Assembly: GCF_000482865.1 (NCBI RefSeq)
Contig: NZ_KI519519.1
Coordinates: forward strand, 123,512-187,511
Direction: 5' to 3'
DNA length: 64,000 nt
Source: Actinokineospora inagensis DSM 44258
Lineage (GTDB): Bacteria; Actinomycetota; Actinomycetes; Mycobacteriales; Pseudonocardiaceae
Below are positions 42,618 through 50,978 of the stretch, one piece after another. The notes under the pieces are model-generated. The model was not told the DNA's origin. It made no database searches and saw nothing but the letters and a program-made list of their open reading frames with translations. Position 1 is the stretch's first letter, and each line of letters opens with the position of its first letter. The translations under genes were made by a program, and so were the position numbers.

Positions 42618-44235
42618 CGACGGCCTCCCGGTCCAGCGCGCCGAGGCGGATCACCCGGTCGGCGGCGGCGACCACGGCGGGGCGGTGCGAGACGAACACG
42701 ATCGCGGTGTCCGGGGACCATTCACGGAGCCTGCGCAGGATCGTCTGCTCGGTGTGCGCGTCAACGGCGGAGGTTACGTCGTCGAGCACGAGCACCGGTG
42801 GCTTGTTCAGCAAGCCTCTTGCCAAGGCGAGCCGTTGGATCTGCCCACCGGAGAGGGTTTCACCGCGTTCACCGACGACGGTGTCGTAGCCGTCGGTAAG
42901 GCTGTCGACGAACTCGTCAAGTGCCGCTACCCGGCACGCTTCACGAACCAACTCGGGGTCGACTTCCCGGTCGAGGGTGATGTTGTCACGGATGGTGCCC
43001 GACAGGACCACCGGTCGCTGCGGCACGACCCCGATCCGCTGCCATACCTGTTCCGGTTCAGCCAACCGGAGATCTATCCCTCCGAAGTGGATGGTTCCGC
43101 TGTCGGGAACGTCAAGCCGACAGAGCAACCGCACCAAGACAGACTTACCGGAGCCGGTGGGGCCGGTAACCACAACGAGCTCGCCCGGCGCGGACAGCAC
43201 ATCGACCGGTCCGACCACGGTTCGTCCGTCGCGCACGGCGGTGACACCAACGGCGGCGAGCATGCCCGTGTCCGGCAACGGCATCGGGTCCGCCGGGGCC
43301 GCCACGGCCGGGCGCGCGGCGAGCACCTCGTCGATCCGCGCCATCGCGACCCGCGCCTGCCCCCGGTTGACCAGCAGGTCTACAAACACGGTCACCGCGA
43401 CGGTCATGGTGATCATCCACGAAGTGAACGCGACCAGCGCGCCGACGGTGATCCGGCCGTCGATCGCGGCCAGGCCACCCACGGCGAGCCCCACCGCGAC
43501 CGCGAGCCGCAGCAGCGCGGGCGGCGCGGACACCCACCACGCGGAAATCCGGGCGACGCCCAGGGTGTGCCGGGTGACGTGCGCGCTGGCGTCGTCATGC
43601 CTGCGCACCAGCACCTGCTCTCCACCGAGCCCCCGCACGGCGGCGCTGGCCGACAGCAGGTCCTCGACGGCGTCGGCGCGGGTGCCGTGCGCGGCGGACA
43701 GCCGCTCGTTGGCGGCCCGGTAGCGGCCGGGGAACTGGGCGTTGAGCAGGCCCAGCAGCGGCATCGACACGAGCAGCACGACCAGCAGCAACGGGTCGAG
43801 CAGGCCGACCGCGGGCACCACGATCCCCACCGTGACCGCGACCCTGGCCCAGCGGCTGAGGCCCTGCACCCACGCGGTGATCAACTCGGTGTCCCGGGTG
43901 ACCCGCATGGCCAGGTCGCCGCGACCGAACGGGGCCAGCGCGGCGCGGTCCAGGGTGCCGACCCTGGCGGCCAAGTCGGCGCGCAGCCCGGCGGCGATCC
44001 GGTTGGCGGCCAGGCTCGACCACCACTTGCCTGCCGTCGCCGCGGCCAGCATCACCGCCGCCACCAGGCAGGTCGCGACCGACCAGAACGCGGTGCGGCC
44101 GGTGTCGCCGGGGGTGATGCCCTCGTCCAGGCCGTGCTGGACGCACCAGGGCAGGGCCAGCAACGCCGCCTGTTGGACGACCGTGGCGGCCAGACCGGCA
44201 CCGAGCACGACCCGCTCTCTCCGCAGCAGATCCAC
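42610..44235 (-). CDS. ABC transporter, fused membrane and ATPase domains (first half of heterodimer)
   Basis: 541-residue half-transporter. An N-terminal membrane domain of six segments is followed by an ATPase with Walker A GPTGSGKS, signature LSGGQIQR and Walker B LVLDDVTS, where the catalytic Glu is Asp. That pattern is typical of the degenerate subunit in heterodimeric exporters. GTG start at 44235 with AAGGAGG 7 bases upstream. The gene opens the ABC-ABC-hydrolase block and has an iron box 54 bases upstream (44289-44307), so it should be induced when iron is low. Confidence 0.93.
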   Translation of the reverse strand: MDLLRRERVVLGAGLAATVVQQAALLALPWCVQHGLDEGITPGDTGRTAFWSVATCLVAAVMLAAATAGKWWSSLAANRIAAGLRADLAARVGTLDRAALAPFGRGDLAMRVTRDTELITAWVQGLSRWARVAVTVGIVVPAVGLLDPLLLVVLLVSMPLLGLLNAQFPGRYRAANERLSAAHGTRADAVEDLLSASAAVRGLGGEQVLVRRHDDASAHVTRHTLGVARISAWWVSAPPALLRLAVAVGLAVGGLAAIDGRITVGALVAFTSWMITMTVAVTVFVDLLVNRGQARVAMARIDEVLAARPAVAAPADPMPLPDTGMLAAVGVTAVRDGRTVVGPVDVLSAPGELVVVTGPTGSGKSVLVRLLCRLDVPDSGTIHFGGIDLRLAEPEQVWQRIGVVPQRPVVLSGTIRDNITLDREVDPELVREACRVAALDEFVDSLTDGYDTVVGERGETLSGGQIQRLALARGLLNKPPVLVLDDVTSAVDAHTEQTILRRLREWSPDTAIVFVSHRPAVVAAADRVIRLGALDREAVGG

Positions 44236-44288
44236 CCGGTGTCCTCCTTGATCAGCTCTGGTCGGCGGCGCGGATAGGGCAGGCTAAG

Positions 44289-44307
44289 TAAAGTTAGGCC
44301 ATCCTTA
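44289..44307 (-). promoter_or_regulatory. Iron box upstream of ABC transporter genes
   Basis: TAAAGTTAGGCCATCCTTA matches the IdeR/DmdR consensus at 14 of 19 positions, with an intact GTTAGGC half. It lies between the end of the second permease gene and the first ABC gene. Confidence 0.75.
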
Positions 44308-44339
44308 CTTGCGGGTGACCTGGGTGTCAATGTGACGGA

Positions 44340-45365
44340 TCAACGCCTGCCCGAACGCCACTCGGTCGCCAACAGCCACGCCAGGTAGATCCCGCCCAGC
44401 GCGGCGGTGGCGACCCCGACCGGGAGCGCGTTCTGGCCGAAAGCCCGTTGCGACAAGACATCTCCGGCGAGCAGCAACACGGCTCCCATCGCCGCCGCGG
44501 GCAACAGGGCCACACCGGACGACCCGGCCAGTCGCCGCGCGAGTTGTGGCGCGGCGAGCGCGACGAAGGTGATCGGTCCGGCACAAGCGGTCGAGACAGC
44601 GGTAAGAGCCACGCTGACAACCACGAGCGACAGCCGGGTCCACTCAGTGCGGATGCCGAGCATGGTGGCCGTCTCGTCGCCCATCTCAAGGATGCCGAGA
44701 CGGCGCCCCAACACGACCGCGGTGGGCAGGAGGACAGCCAGGGCTATCGCGACAGGCAGGGCTTCCGTCCACCCGCGGCCGTTGAGGCTACCGATCAGCC
44801 ATACCTGAGCCGCTTGCGCTTGCCGTAGTCCCGCGCGAGTGAGGATGTACGTGTTGAGCGACCCGAGTACCGCTGTTACACCGATACCGATGAGGATCAG
44901 CCGGTACCCCTGGACGCCCGTTCGGTACGCGAGGCCGTAGACAACAACGGCCGCCGCGATGCCGCCCAGGACGGAACCCACGGCGATCTGGGTGATACCA
45001 CCGCCGAACACGACCAGCACAAGGATCGCGCCGGTGGCCGAGCCGCCGGAGAACCCGATGATGTCCGGGCTACCCAACGGGTTGCGGGCCAGGCTCTGGA
45101 AGATCGCGCCGCTCACCCCGAGCGCGGCACCCACCAGGAGCGCGACGGTGACCCGGGGCAGCCGCAGGTCGTAGACGATGTACTTCTGGCCGCCGGTGCC
45201 CGCGCCGCCGAGTGTGTTCGCCAACTGGGTGAGGTTGAGCGGGAAGTCGCCGGTCAGCAGGCCCAGCAGCGCGAGTCCGGCCGCCAGCAACAACAACCCG
45301 CCGACCACGGCGATCGCGCGCGGGTGGGCTCGGAAGGACAGCACACCGACCCGAACCCCGATCAC
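44340..45365 (-). CDS. FecCD-type iron-siderophore permease, second
   Basis: 341-residue integral membrane permease of the FecCD/BtuC family, with about nine to ten hydrophobic segments. Typical marks are the RLPR motif before the first conserved helix, NPLGSPDIIGFSGG, and a terminal ALPVGVATAALGGIYLAWL stretch. I chose the GTG at 45365, which overlaps the stop of the first permease by 4 bases (GTGA); a longer frame upstream lies inside that gene. It should pair with the first permease to import ferric siderophore. The ATPase and binding protein of the importer are not in the window. Confidence 0.94.
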   Translation of the reverse strand: MIGVRVGVLSFRAHPRAIAVVGGLLLLAAGLALLGLLTGDFPLNLTQLANTLGGAGTGGQKYIVYDLRLPRVTVALLVGAALGVSGAIFQSLARNPLGSPDIIGFSGGSATGAILVLVVFGGGITQIAVGSVLGGIAAAVVVYGLAYRTGVQGYRLILIGIGVTAVLGSLNTYILTRAGLRQAQAAQVWLIGSLNGRGWTEALPVAIALAVLLPTAVVLGRRLGILEMGDETATMLGIRTEWTRLSLVVVSVALTAVSTACAGPITFVALAAPQLARRLAGSSGVALLPAAAMGAVLLLAGDVLSQRAFGQNALPVGVATAALGGIYLAWLLATEWRSGRR

Positions 45366-46351
45366 AGGTGGGCCAACTTCCGCCGTCTGCACAGCGCGAT
45401 GAACACGGGCGCGCCGACGAACGCGGTGATGATCCCGACCTCCATCTCCCGCGGCGAGATGATCAACCGGCCGACCACGTCCGCCCCCAGCAGCAGCACC
45501 GGGGCCAAGAGCGCGCTGAACGGCAAGACCCACCGCAGGTCGGGTCCGACGATCGCACGCGCCATGTGCGGCACGGTCAACCCGATGAACGCGATGGGCC
45601 CCACTGCGGCGGTAGCAGCTCCGCAGAGCAGTGTGATCGCGGTAGCGGTACCGAGTCGAACGACCGTGAGGTTTACCCCGAGCGCTTTGCCCGTCTCGTC
45701 CCCGAGCGCGACAGCGTTAAGCGGCGAGGCTAAAAGCGCGGCGACAACGAGACCGACGACGACGAACGGCGCAACCTGCGTGACGACGGTGATGTCCCGT
45801 CCGTCCAGCGATCCGATCTGCCAGAACCGGAACTGCTGGAACGCGGCCGGGTTAAGAACGATGGTCGCCGCCACGAACGCCCCCAGCGTCGCGCTGATCG
45901 CGGCCCCCGCCAGCACCATCCGCTCCGGCGTGACCGTGCGTCCGGTGGACCCCAGCACGTAGACCACCACGGACGCGACAGCGGCACCGACGAACGCGAA
46001 CCAGATGTAGCCCCCGACCGTCGAGACGCCGAAAAACGCGATGGCCGCCACGACGGCCGTCGACGCGCCGATGTCGACACCGAGCAGCGCCGGATCGGCC
46101 AGCGGGTTGCGGGTCAGCGACTGCATCAACGCGCCCGCCACCCCGAGCGCCGCGCCGACGACCAGTCCGACGAGGGTGCGCGGGACCCGCCGGTCCCAGA
46201 TGATCGTGGCCTCGTCGCCGCTGGTCAGCGACCGGGACAGCACGTCCCACACGGTGCCGAGCGGGATGGTGCGCGAGCCGACCGCCACGCTGAGCAGGCC
46301 GATGACGACCAGCGCACCCAGGGCGACCACCAGCCAGCCGACCCGGCTCAC
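45362..46351 (-). CDS. FecCD-type iron-siderophore permease, first
   Basis: 329-residue permease of the FecCD/BtuC family. Conserved stretches include RVPRTLVGLVVGAALGVAG, NPLADPALLGVDIGAS and a terminal EVGIITAFVGAPVF. GTG start at 46351 with GGAGGGGG about 7 bases upstream. The iron box at 46369 abuts this ribosome site, so the leader must be very short. It is the first gene of a two-permease operon. Confidence 0.94.
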   Translation of the reverse strand: MSRVGWLVVALGALVVIGLLSVAVGSRTIPLGTVWDVLSRSLTSGDEATIIWDRRVPRTLVGLVVGAALGVAGALMQSLTRNPLADPALLGVDIGASTAVVAAIAFFGVSTVGGYIWFAFVGAAVASVVVYVLGSTGRTVTPERMVLAGAAISATLGAFVAATIVLNPAAFQQFRFWQIGSLDGRDITVVTQVAPFVVVGLVVAALLASPLNAVALGDETGKALGVNLTVVRLGTATAITLLCGAATAAVGPIAFIGLTVPHMARAIVGPDLRWVLPFSALLAPVLLLGADVVGRLIISPREMEVGIITAFVGAPVFIALCRRRKLAHL

Positions 46352-46368
46352 CGGCCACCCCCTCCAAG

Positions 46369-46387
46369 TTAAGTTAGCCTCACCTTA
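46369..46387 (-). promoter_or_regulatory. Iron box upstream of FecCD permease operon
   Basis: TTAAGTTAGCCTCACCTTA matches the IdeR/DmdR consensus at 16 of 19 positions. It overlaps the last two codons and the stop of the HAD phosphatase gene upstream (stop at 46380-46382). Confidence 0.85.
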
Positions 46388-47024
46388 GCTTGTTCAGATC
46401 GGCCACCCACCGGGCCCCCTCAGCGGCGAACGCGGCCCCGTCGACCAGGCCGGAGGCCACCCCCACGAAGCCGAACCCGGCGCCCCTGGCGGCCAGCAGG
46501 TCCATGATCGCGTCGCCGACGTAGACGGTGCGGGCTACGTTGTGCCTGGTCAGGTAGTCGCCCGCGGCGGCGAAGACCGCCGGGTCCGGCTTGTGCCGGG
46601 TGGTCCGGTCGGCACCGTGCACGAAGGCCAGATCCCGCACCGGGAAACCCGACCACTCGAGATCGGCGAGCGCCGGGTCGGTGTTGGCCGAGGTGACCAC
46701 GCCGACGTGCGCCCCGCGCGCCAGGAGGGAAGTGACCAGTTCGACGGCTCCCGCGGCGGCGACCTTGCGGTAGTCGTCCTCCAGGCTGAGGTTGGCCGCC
46801 TTCATCTCGGCCAGCGGCGCGGACCCGCGGTAGAGCAGGGTGATGAGCTCGTCGTACGGCTTGCCCCAGTGTTCGAGCAGGTCGGTCTCGGTGAGGTCGA
46901 TGCCGTAGAACCGCGCGGCGACGGCCTGGTGGTGCGCCCACTTGACCGCCCGGGTGACCAGCAGCGTGTCGTCCAGGTCGAAGATGACGGCTTCCGCCTC
47001 GGCCACCAGTGCGCGCGCGTCCAT
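46380..47024 (-). CDS. HAD-family phosphatase
   Basis: About 214-residue haloacid-dehalogenase-fold hydrolase. Motif I is DLDDT, motif II has TSAN, and the later part has RHKPDP and GDAIMD (motifs III and IV). The small helical cap between motifs I and II resembles phosphoglycolate phosphatase-like members. The substrate is unknown. I chose the ATG at 47024 (MDARAL); an in-frame start at 47042 is possible. The gene is divergent from the monooxygenase gene at 47087. Its 3' end contains the permease iron box. Confidence 0.88.
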   Translation of the reverse strand: MDARALVAEAEAVIFDLDDTLLVTRAVKWAHHQAVAARFYGIDLTETDLLEHWGKPYDELITLLYRGSAPLAEMKAANLSLEDDYRKVAAAGAVELVTSLLARGAHVGVVTSANTDPALADLEWSGFPVRDLAFVHGADRTTRHKPDPAVFAAAGDYLTRHNVARTVYVGDAIMDLLAARGAGFGFVGVASGLVDGAAFAAEGARWVADLNKLR

Positions 47025-47055
47025 GGCACCGTCGTACCACACGGCGGACCCGGTA

Positions 47056-47069
47056 GTTGATGTGTCAAC
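47056..47069. promoter_or_regulatory. Inverted repeat between divergent genes
   Basis: GTTGA-N4-TCAAC lies in the 62-bp gap between the HAD gene and the luciferase-like gene, just upstream of the latter's ribosome site. It could be an operator, but there is no adjacent regulator gene to support this. Confidence 0.35.
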
Positions 47070-47086
47070 ATTGAGCGGGAGGTGTC

Positions 47087-48124
47087 ATGGAACTCGGGAT
47101 CTACAGCTTCGCCGACCGCCACCCGGACCCGGTCACCGGCGACCAGGTGCCGGTGGCCGAGGCGCTGGCCAACACCCTGGAGCGAATCCGGCTCGCCGAC
47201 GAGCTCGGCCTGTCCTTCTACGGTCTCGGCGAGCACCACCTGGACAACTACGCGATCTCCAGCCCGACCACGGTCCTGGCCGCCGCCGCGGCGGTCACCA
47301 ACCGGATCACGCTGAGCAGCGCGGTGACCGTCCTGAGCACCGAGGACCCGGTTCGCCTCTACCAACAATTCACCACCTTGGACCAGCTCAGCCGCGGCCG
47401 CGCCGAACTGCTGGCCGGGCGGGGCTCGTTCACCGAGTCGTTCCCGCTGTTCGGCGCGAGCCTGAACGACTACGACGAGCTGTTCGAGGAGAAGCTGGCG
47501 CTGCTGCTTCGGCTGGACCGGGAGGACCCGATCACCTGGTCCGGCCGGTTCCGACCACCGCTGGAGAACGCGCACGTCGTGCCCAGGCCGTATGGGGACC
47601 ACCTGCGCATTTCCGTTGGTACGGGCGGGAATCCACAGTCGTCGGTGCGCGCGGGTCTGCTGGGGCTGCCGGTGGTCTACGCGGTGATCGGCGGTGAGCC
47701 GGAGCGGTTCGCGCCCCTGGTCGACCTCTACCGCCGCGCGGGCGAAGCCGGTGGACAAACCGGACTGCACGTGACGATGGGCGCCGTCGGGTTCATCGCC
47801 CGGAACTCCCAGGACGCCAAGAACACGTTCTACCCGTATTGGCTCCAGACCATGAAATACGGCGCGCAAGCCCGCGGTTGGACTGTTCCGTCCCGCGCCG
47901 ATTACGACGCCTACACCCACAACGCGCAAGCCATCTTCGCGGGCAGCCCGGATGAGGTCGCCGAGCGCCTCATCACCGTCGGCAGGCTGGTGGGCGCCGA
48001 CCGGTACGCCATGCAGATGGACTGGTCCGGAGTGCCGCACAAGGACGTCATGGCGGCGATCGAACTCCTCGGGACCGAGATCCTGCCCCAGGTCAAGGCC
48101 GAACTCGGGGCTCGATCATCGTGA
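47087..48124 (+). CDS. Luciferase-like (LLM class) flavin-dependent oxidoreductase
   Basis: 345-residue LLM-class enzyme: FLGEHH-type motif (LGEHHLDNY), a GRAELLAGRGS stretch and conserved C-terminal GSPDEVAERL. Members use reduced FMN or F420 to oxidise small molecules or reduce imines; the substrate cannot be told. GGGAGG 5 bases upstream of the ATG fixes the start. The 3' end overlaps the convergent alcohol dehydrogenase gene by 32 bases. It is monocistronic and lies outside the iron-box-controlled block. Confidence 0.9.
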   Translation: MELGIYSFADRHPDPVTGDQVPVAEALANTLERIRLADELGLSFYGLGEHHLDNYAISSPTTVLAAAAAVTNRITLSSAVTVLSTEDPVRLYQQFTTLDQLSRGRAELLAGRGSFTESFPLFGASLNDYDELFEEKLALLLRLDREDPITWSGRFRPPLENAHVVPRPYGDHLRISVGTGGNPQSSVRAGLLGLPVVYAVIGGEPERFAPLVDLYRRAGEAGGQTGLHVTMGAVGFIARNSQDAKNTFYPYWLQTMKYGAQARGWTVPSRADYDAYTHNAQAIFAGSPDEVAERLITVGRLVGADRYAMQMDWSGVPHKDVMAAIELLGTEILPQVKAELGARSS

Positions 48125-49133
48125 CCCCGCTGCCGGGGGTGTTCCCCATGGCGGTCAGCGCGCCCGGTGCCTGCTCAAGCGAAATGGTGCGGGTGATCAA
48201 GAGATCCGGGCGGAGGATGCCCGAGTTCACCATGGACATCATTTCCGGATAGGCGTGGGCGGGCATTCCGTGGCTGCCACGCAATTCGAGCTCATAAGCG
48301 ATGACCCGGGCCATGGGAATCGGCGGGTCCTTGGGGAGAAGACCGACCTGGACGTGTCGGCCCCTCCTGCGCAGGCAGGTGATCGAGGCGGCGCAGGTGG
48401 CGGGGCTGCCCAGGGCGTCGAGGGACAGGTGGGCGCCGCCGCCGGTGATGTCGAGAATCGCCGCCGGGATGTCCACGGTGATCACCGGGTTCAGGCAGGC
48501 GACCGCGCCCATGCCCACGGCGAGGTCGAGGGCCACCTGGGAGATGTCGACGGCGACGACGCGCGCGCCCGCGGCAGCGGCCACCGCGACGGCGGAAAGA
48601 CCGACACCGCCGCAGCCGTGCACGGCGACCCACTCACCCGGGGCGACGCGGCCCTGGGCGATGACGGCGCGGAACGCGGTGGCGACCCGGCAGCCGAGGC
48701 CCGCGGCGGCGGCGAAAGTCATGTCGTCGGCGAGGCCGATCAGGTTGACCTCGGCGTCGGAGACCGCGACGTACTCGGCGAAGGAACCCCAGTGGGTGAA
48801 ACCGGGTTGGGTCTGGCGCTCGCAGACCTGCTGGTCGCCCGCCGCGCAGGACGGGCAACGGCCGCAGGCGCAGACGAAGGGGATGGTGACGCGGTCGCCC
48901 TCACGCCAGCAGGTCACGCCGGAGCCGATGGCGGCGACGGTGCCCGCGAGCTCGTGGCCGGGGACGTGGGGGAGGCGGATGTCGGGGTCGTGGCCGATCC
49001 AGCCGTGCCAGTCGGACCGGCACAGGCCGGTGGCGGCGACCTCGATGACGACGCCGGTGGGGGTGGGGGTCGGGTCGGGGACCGACTCGACGGTGGGGTC
49101 GGCGCCGAATTGCTCGAACAGGACTGCGCGCAT
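48093..49133 (-). CDS. Zinc-dependent alcohol dehydrogenase
   Basis: 346-residue medium-chain dehydrogenase. Catalytic zinc ligands are visible in GLCRSDWHGW and PGHE. The structural zinc loop CACGRCPSCAAGDQQVC has its four Cys. The Rossmann motif is GCGGVGLSA, followed by an acidic residue (VDIS) that favours NAD. Length and motif order are normal for the family. It is convergent with the monooxygenase gene, overlapping its 3' end. The substrate is unknown. Upstream lies a repeat-rich gap without an obvious promoter. Confidence 0.93.
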   Translation of the reverse strand: MRAVLFEQFGADPTVESVPDPTPTPTGVVIEVAATGLCRSDWHGWIGHDPDIRLPHVPGHELAGTVAAIGSGVTCWREGDRVTIPFVCACGRCPSCAAGDQQVCERQTQPGFTHWGSFAEYVAVSDAEVNLIGLADDMTFAAAAGLGCRVATAFRAVIAQGRVAPGEWVAVHGCGGVGLSAVAVAAAAGARVVAVDISQVALDLAVGMGAVACLNPVITVDIPAAILDITGGGAHLSLDALGSPATCAASITCLRRRGRHVQVGLLPKDPPIPMARVIAYELELRGSHGMPAHAYPEMMSMVNSGILRPDLLITRTISLEQAPGALTAMGNTPGSGVTMIEPRVRP

Positions 49134-49208
49134 TGGTCTCGTTTCGGTGGGTGCTTGTCGCCTTCGGCGACGCCGCTGGATCGCGCCAGATAATACAGGG
49201 TGCCCGTT

Positions 49209-49342
49209 GGGGTGAAGTTGTTTTGTTCGGGGCCCCTGGCGGCGGCCTGGGTAAGGCTAAAAGGCGGGGCCACTGGAAAGCGTGGCCTTACCCGCCGGCC
49301 GGCTTAGGCCACCGCCTCCCCCGAACAAAACAACTCCACCCC
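49209..49342. mobile_element. MITE-like element with 24-bp terminal inverted repeats
   Basis: The left arm (49209-49232) and right arm (49319-49342) are inverted copies matching at 23 of 24 positions; both contain GTTGTTTTGTTCGGGG or its complement. The interior is 86 bp and noncoding. The stretch 49286-49380 recurs inverted at 63906-64000 with about 86 of 95 identical bases. Size, arms and copy number suggest a MITE or a REP-like element; no transposase is nearby. Confidence 0.65.
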
Positions 49343-49536
49343 AGCGGGCAGTTGGGATCGGCGGCTTTCGAGGCGCGCGGGGTGGGTTGGCGGCCTTCGT
49401 CGATGAGGGCAGGGGATTTGAGGCGCGCGGTGCGGGGGGTGGCGCTTTGTCGGTGTGGGGTGGGGGTTTTGAGGTGAGGGGTGGGGTTTCTGTGGTGGGC
49501 ACAAAAGTCATTGTGGGTGGGGGGTAACTGTGACAT

Positions 49537-49574
49537 CCACGGGCCGGGTTGGGTGGGGGGCAACCCGGCCGTGG
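49537..49574 (-). terminator. Hairpin downstream of lipase gene
   Basis: GGCCGGGTTG and CAACCCGGCC form a 10-bp stem with a 9-base G-rich loop, extended by CCAC/GTGG after a one-base bulge. It lies 10 bases past the lipase stop on the minus strand. No T run follows. Confidence 0.65.
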
Positions 49575-49584
49575 GAAGGAAGGG

Positions 49585-50568
49585 CTAGTGGGTGGCGAGG
49601 GCGGCCTCGATGAGGGTGGCGACGTTGTGGTGGCCTGCGGTGTTGGGGTGGACGAGGGCCCAGCCGCCGGAGCGGTCCATGATGCCTTCGGTCCAGTTGG
49701 TGCCGTCGGGCCTGCAGACGTCGTGGCCGGTGCTGGGGGTGTATGTGTCGATGTAGGTGGCGCGGTGCAGGGTGGCCTGCTGGGCGATGGCGTGGTTGAG
49801 GGGTTCGAGCACGTCGGTGCGCAGCCAGTTCAGGTCGGGGTAGGTGGCGGTGCCGAAGTTGCGCAGACCGGCCTGGGTGAAGCCGTAGGCGCAGGTGCTG
49901 ACGTCGTCGGGGATGATCTTGGGGTAGCCGATGGCGAGGATGGTGACGTTGGGGGCCTGCTGCTGCAGCGATTCGAGCAGGTCGCCGTACTGGTCGCTGA
50001 CCTGGGTGAGCCGTTCGGTCACGGTGGGGACGCCGTCGCCGCCGGAGGTGAAGTAGTCCTCGCAGGGGTGGTCGGTGTCCTTGTCGGCGGAGGCGCCCAA
50101 CTGCAGGCACGCGTAGAGCAGCTCGGCGAACCCGAACGTGTTACCGCCCGCGCCGACGGTGACGAGCTTCGCGCTCTCGGTGACGGCGTCGATCTGGGCG
50201 GGCACCGTGGGGAACGGGTAGTCCGGGTCGTAGACGTCGAAGAACGGCATGTTGTACCCGGTCGGGTCTTGCGGTTCGTAGAACAGGTTGGCGATCGTGG
50301 CGCTGCCGCAACTGACGTTGTGCAGCTCGAACCGGCCGGCCAGGCTGGTGCGCAGCAACTCCGGGTAGGAGCCCGCGGTGCGGCCGCAGCCGTCGCGGCC
50401 GCCCGGGACCGGGAGTTCGACACCGGCGGCGGGGATCACGCCCGCGGTGTACGAGTCGCCGAGGGCGACCCATTCCAGGGCAAGGGGTTTCGCGGCGGCG
50501 GGGGTGGCCAGCGCGACGGTGGACACAACACTGAGGACGAGCGCGAGTCGGCCGCGGGCACGGGTCAT
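49585..50568 (-). CDS. Secreted SGNH/GDSL-family lipase or esterase
   Basis: 327-residue secreted hydrolase. The N-terminus is a signal peptide (arginines, hydrophobic stretch, cleavage near ATPAAA). The nucleophile block is ALGDSYTAG; the GAGGN oxyanion block and the HPNTAGH catalytic Asn-His block follow. Six cysteines in the mature part fit the three disulfides known in the Streptomyces-type single-domain SGNH lipases. ATG at 50568 with AGGAG about 10 bases upstream. It has its own terminator hairpin and is preceded by a perfect 18-bp palindrome. Exported hydrolysis of lipid or ester substrates is inferred. Confidence 0.93.
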   Translation of the reverse strand: MTRARGRLALVLSVVSTVALATPAAAKPLALEWVALGDSYTAGVIPAAGVELPVPGGRDGCGRTAGSYPELLRTSLAGRFELHNVSCGSATIANLFYEPQDPTGYNMPFFDVYDPDYPFPTVPAQIDAVTESAKLVTVGAGGNTFGFAELLYACLQLGASADKDTDHPCEDYFTSGGDGVPTVTERLTQVSDQYGDLLESLQQQAPNVTILAIGYPKIIPDDVSTCAYGFTQAGLRNFGTATYPDLNWLRTDVLEPLNHAIAQQATLHRATYIDTYTPSTGHDVCRPDGTNWTEGIMDRSGGWALVHPNTAGHHNVATLIEAALATH

Positions 50569-50595
50569 CGGGAGTCAACTCCTGGGGTGAGGGAA

Positions 50596-50613
50596 CCGCG
50601 CCTGCAGGCGCGG
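50596..50613. promoter_or_regulatory. Perfect 18-bp palindrome upstream of lipase gene
   Basis: CCGCGCCTGCAGGCGCGG is fully self-complementary and lies 28 bases upstream of the lipase ATG. It could be an operator or a 5' leader hairpin. Confidence 0.45.
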
Positions 50614-50717
50614 CACCCGAGTCGTACCGTCCACAGAGGTCGGCCGCCAGCGTGCTCACCCACGCTGGTGACGATTGCCCCACCATCGGAACCGACCATC
50701 CACGCCCGTTGACCAAA

Positions 50718-50752
50718 CGCGGGGGTGGCCTGGGCATAGGCCCGCCCCCGCG
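50718..50752 (-). terminator. GC-rich hairpin downstream of ATP-grasp cassette
   Basis: CGCGGGGG pairs with CCCCCGCG, with further pairing inside (about 11 pairs, one U-G) around a loop of about 13 bases. It lies 227 bases after the stop of the 198-residue gene on the minus strand. No T run follows, as is common in actinomycetes. Confidence 0.5.
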
Positions 50753-50978
50753 TCCCAGCCGCACGATGGCGGGTCGGACGTCGACCGCCGGTCACGGTAG
50801 AAGACCGCCACCGGGATGAGGTACCTCCGAATGGCGCAAGCGGTGATCTCCGGCGATCCCGACCCGCCGATCCCGGACATACCCGGCGACCAACAGTCCA
50901 CAGTGGAGCATTCGGGCGGACGCCGGAACCGCTATGGCCCGATCGGCGCCGACACCCGACCGCAGACCGCTGACGCCG

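Larger units (their letters stand above)
49134..49584. other. Gene-free gap with repeats
   Basis: About 450 bp between the dehydrogenase and lipase genes. It holds a MITE-like inverted-repeat element (49209-49342), a run of degenerate G-rich units in which the word TCGAGGCGCGCGG or close variants recur (49369, 49421), and a terminator-like hairpin at 49537-49574. Short frames here are low-complexity and not credible genes. Confidence 0.7.
50569..50978. other. Intergenic region upstream of lipase gene
   Basis: About 410 bp without a credible gene. It contains a perfect 18-bp palindrome (50596-50613), a stable hairpin (50718-50752) and one copy of the TCCACAGTGGA palindrome (50897-50907). No clear promoter hexamers were seen. 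Confidence 0.6.

Noticed and set aside
46802..48040. Minus-strand frame of about 410 codons over the monooxygenase gene
   Set aside because: Antisense to a gene with clear family motifs and a good ribosome site; the frame shows none.
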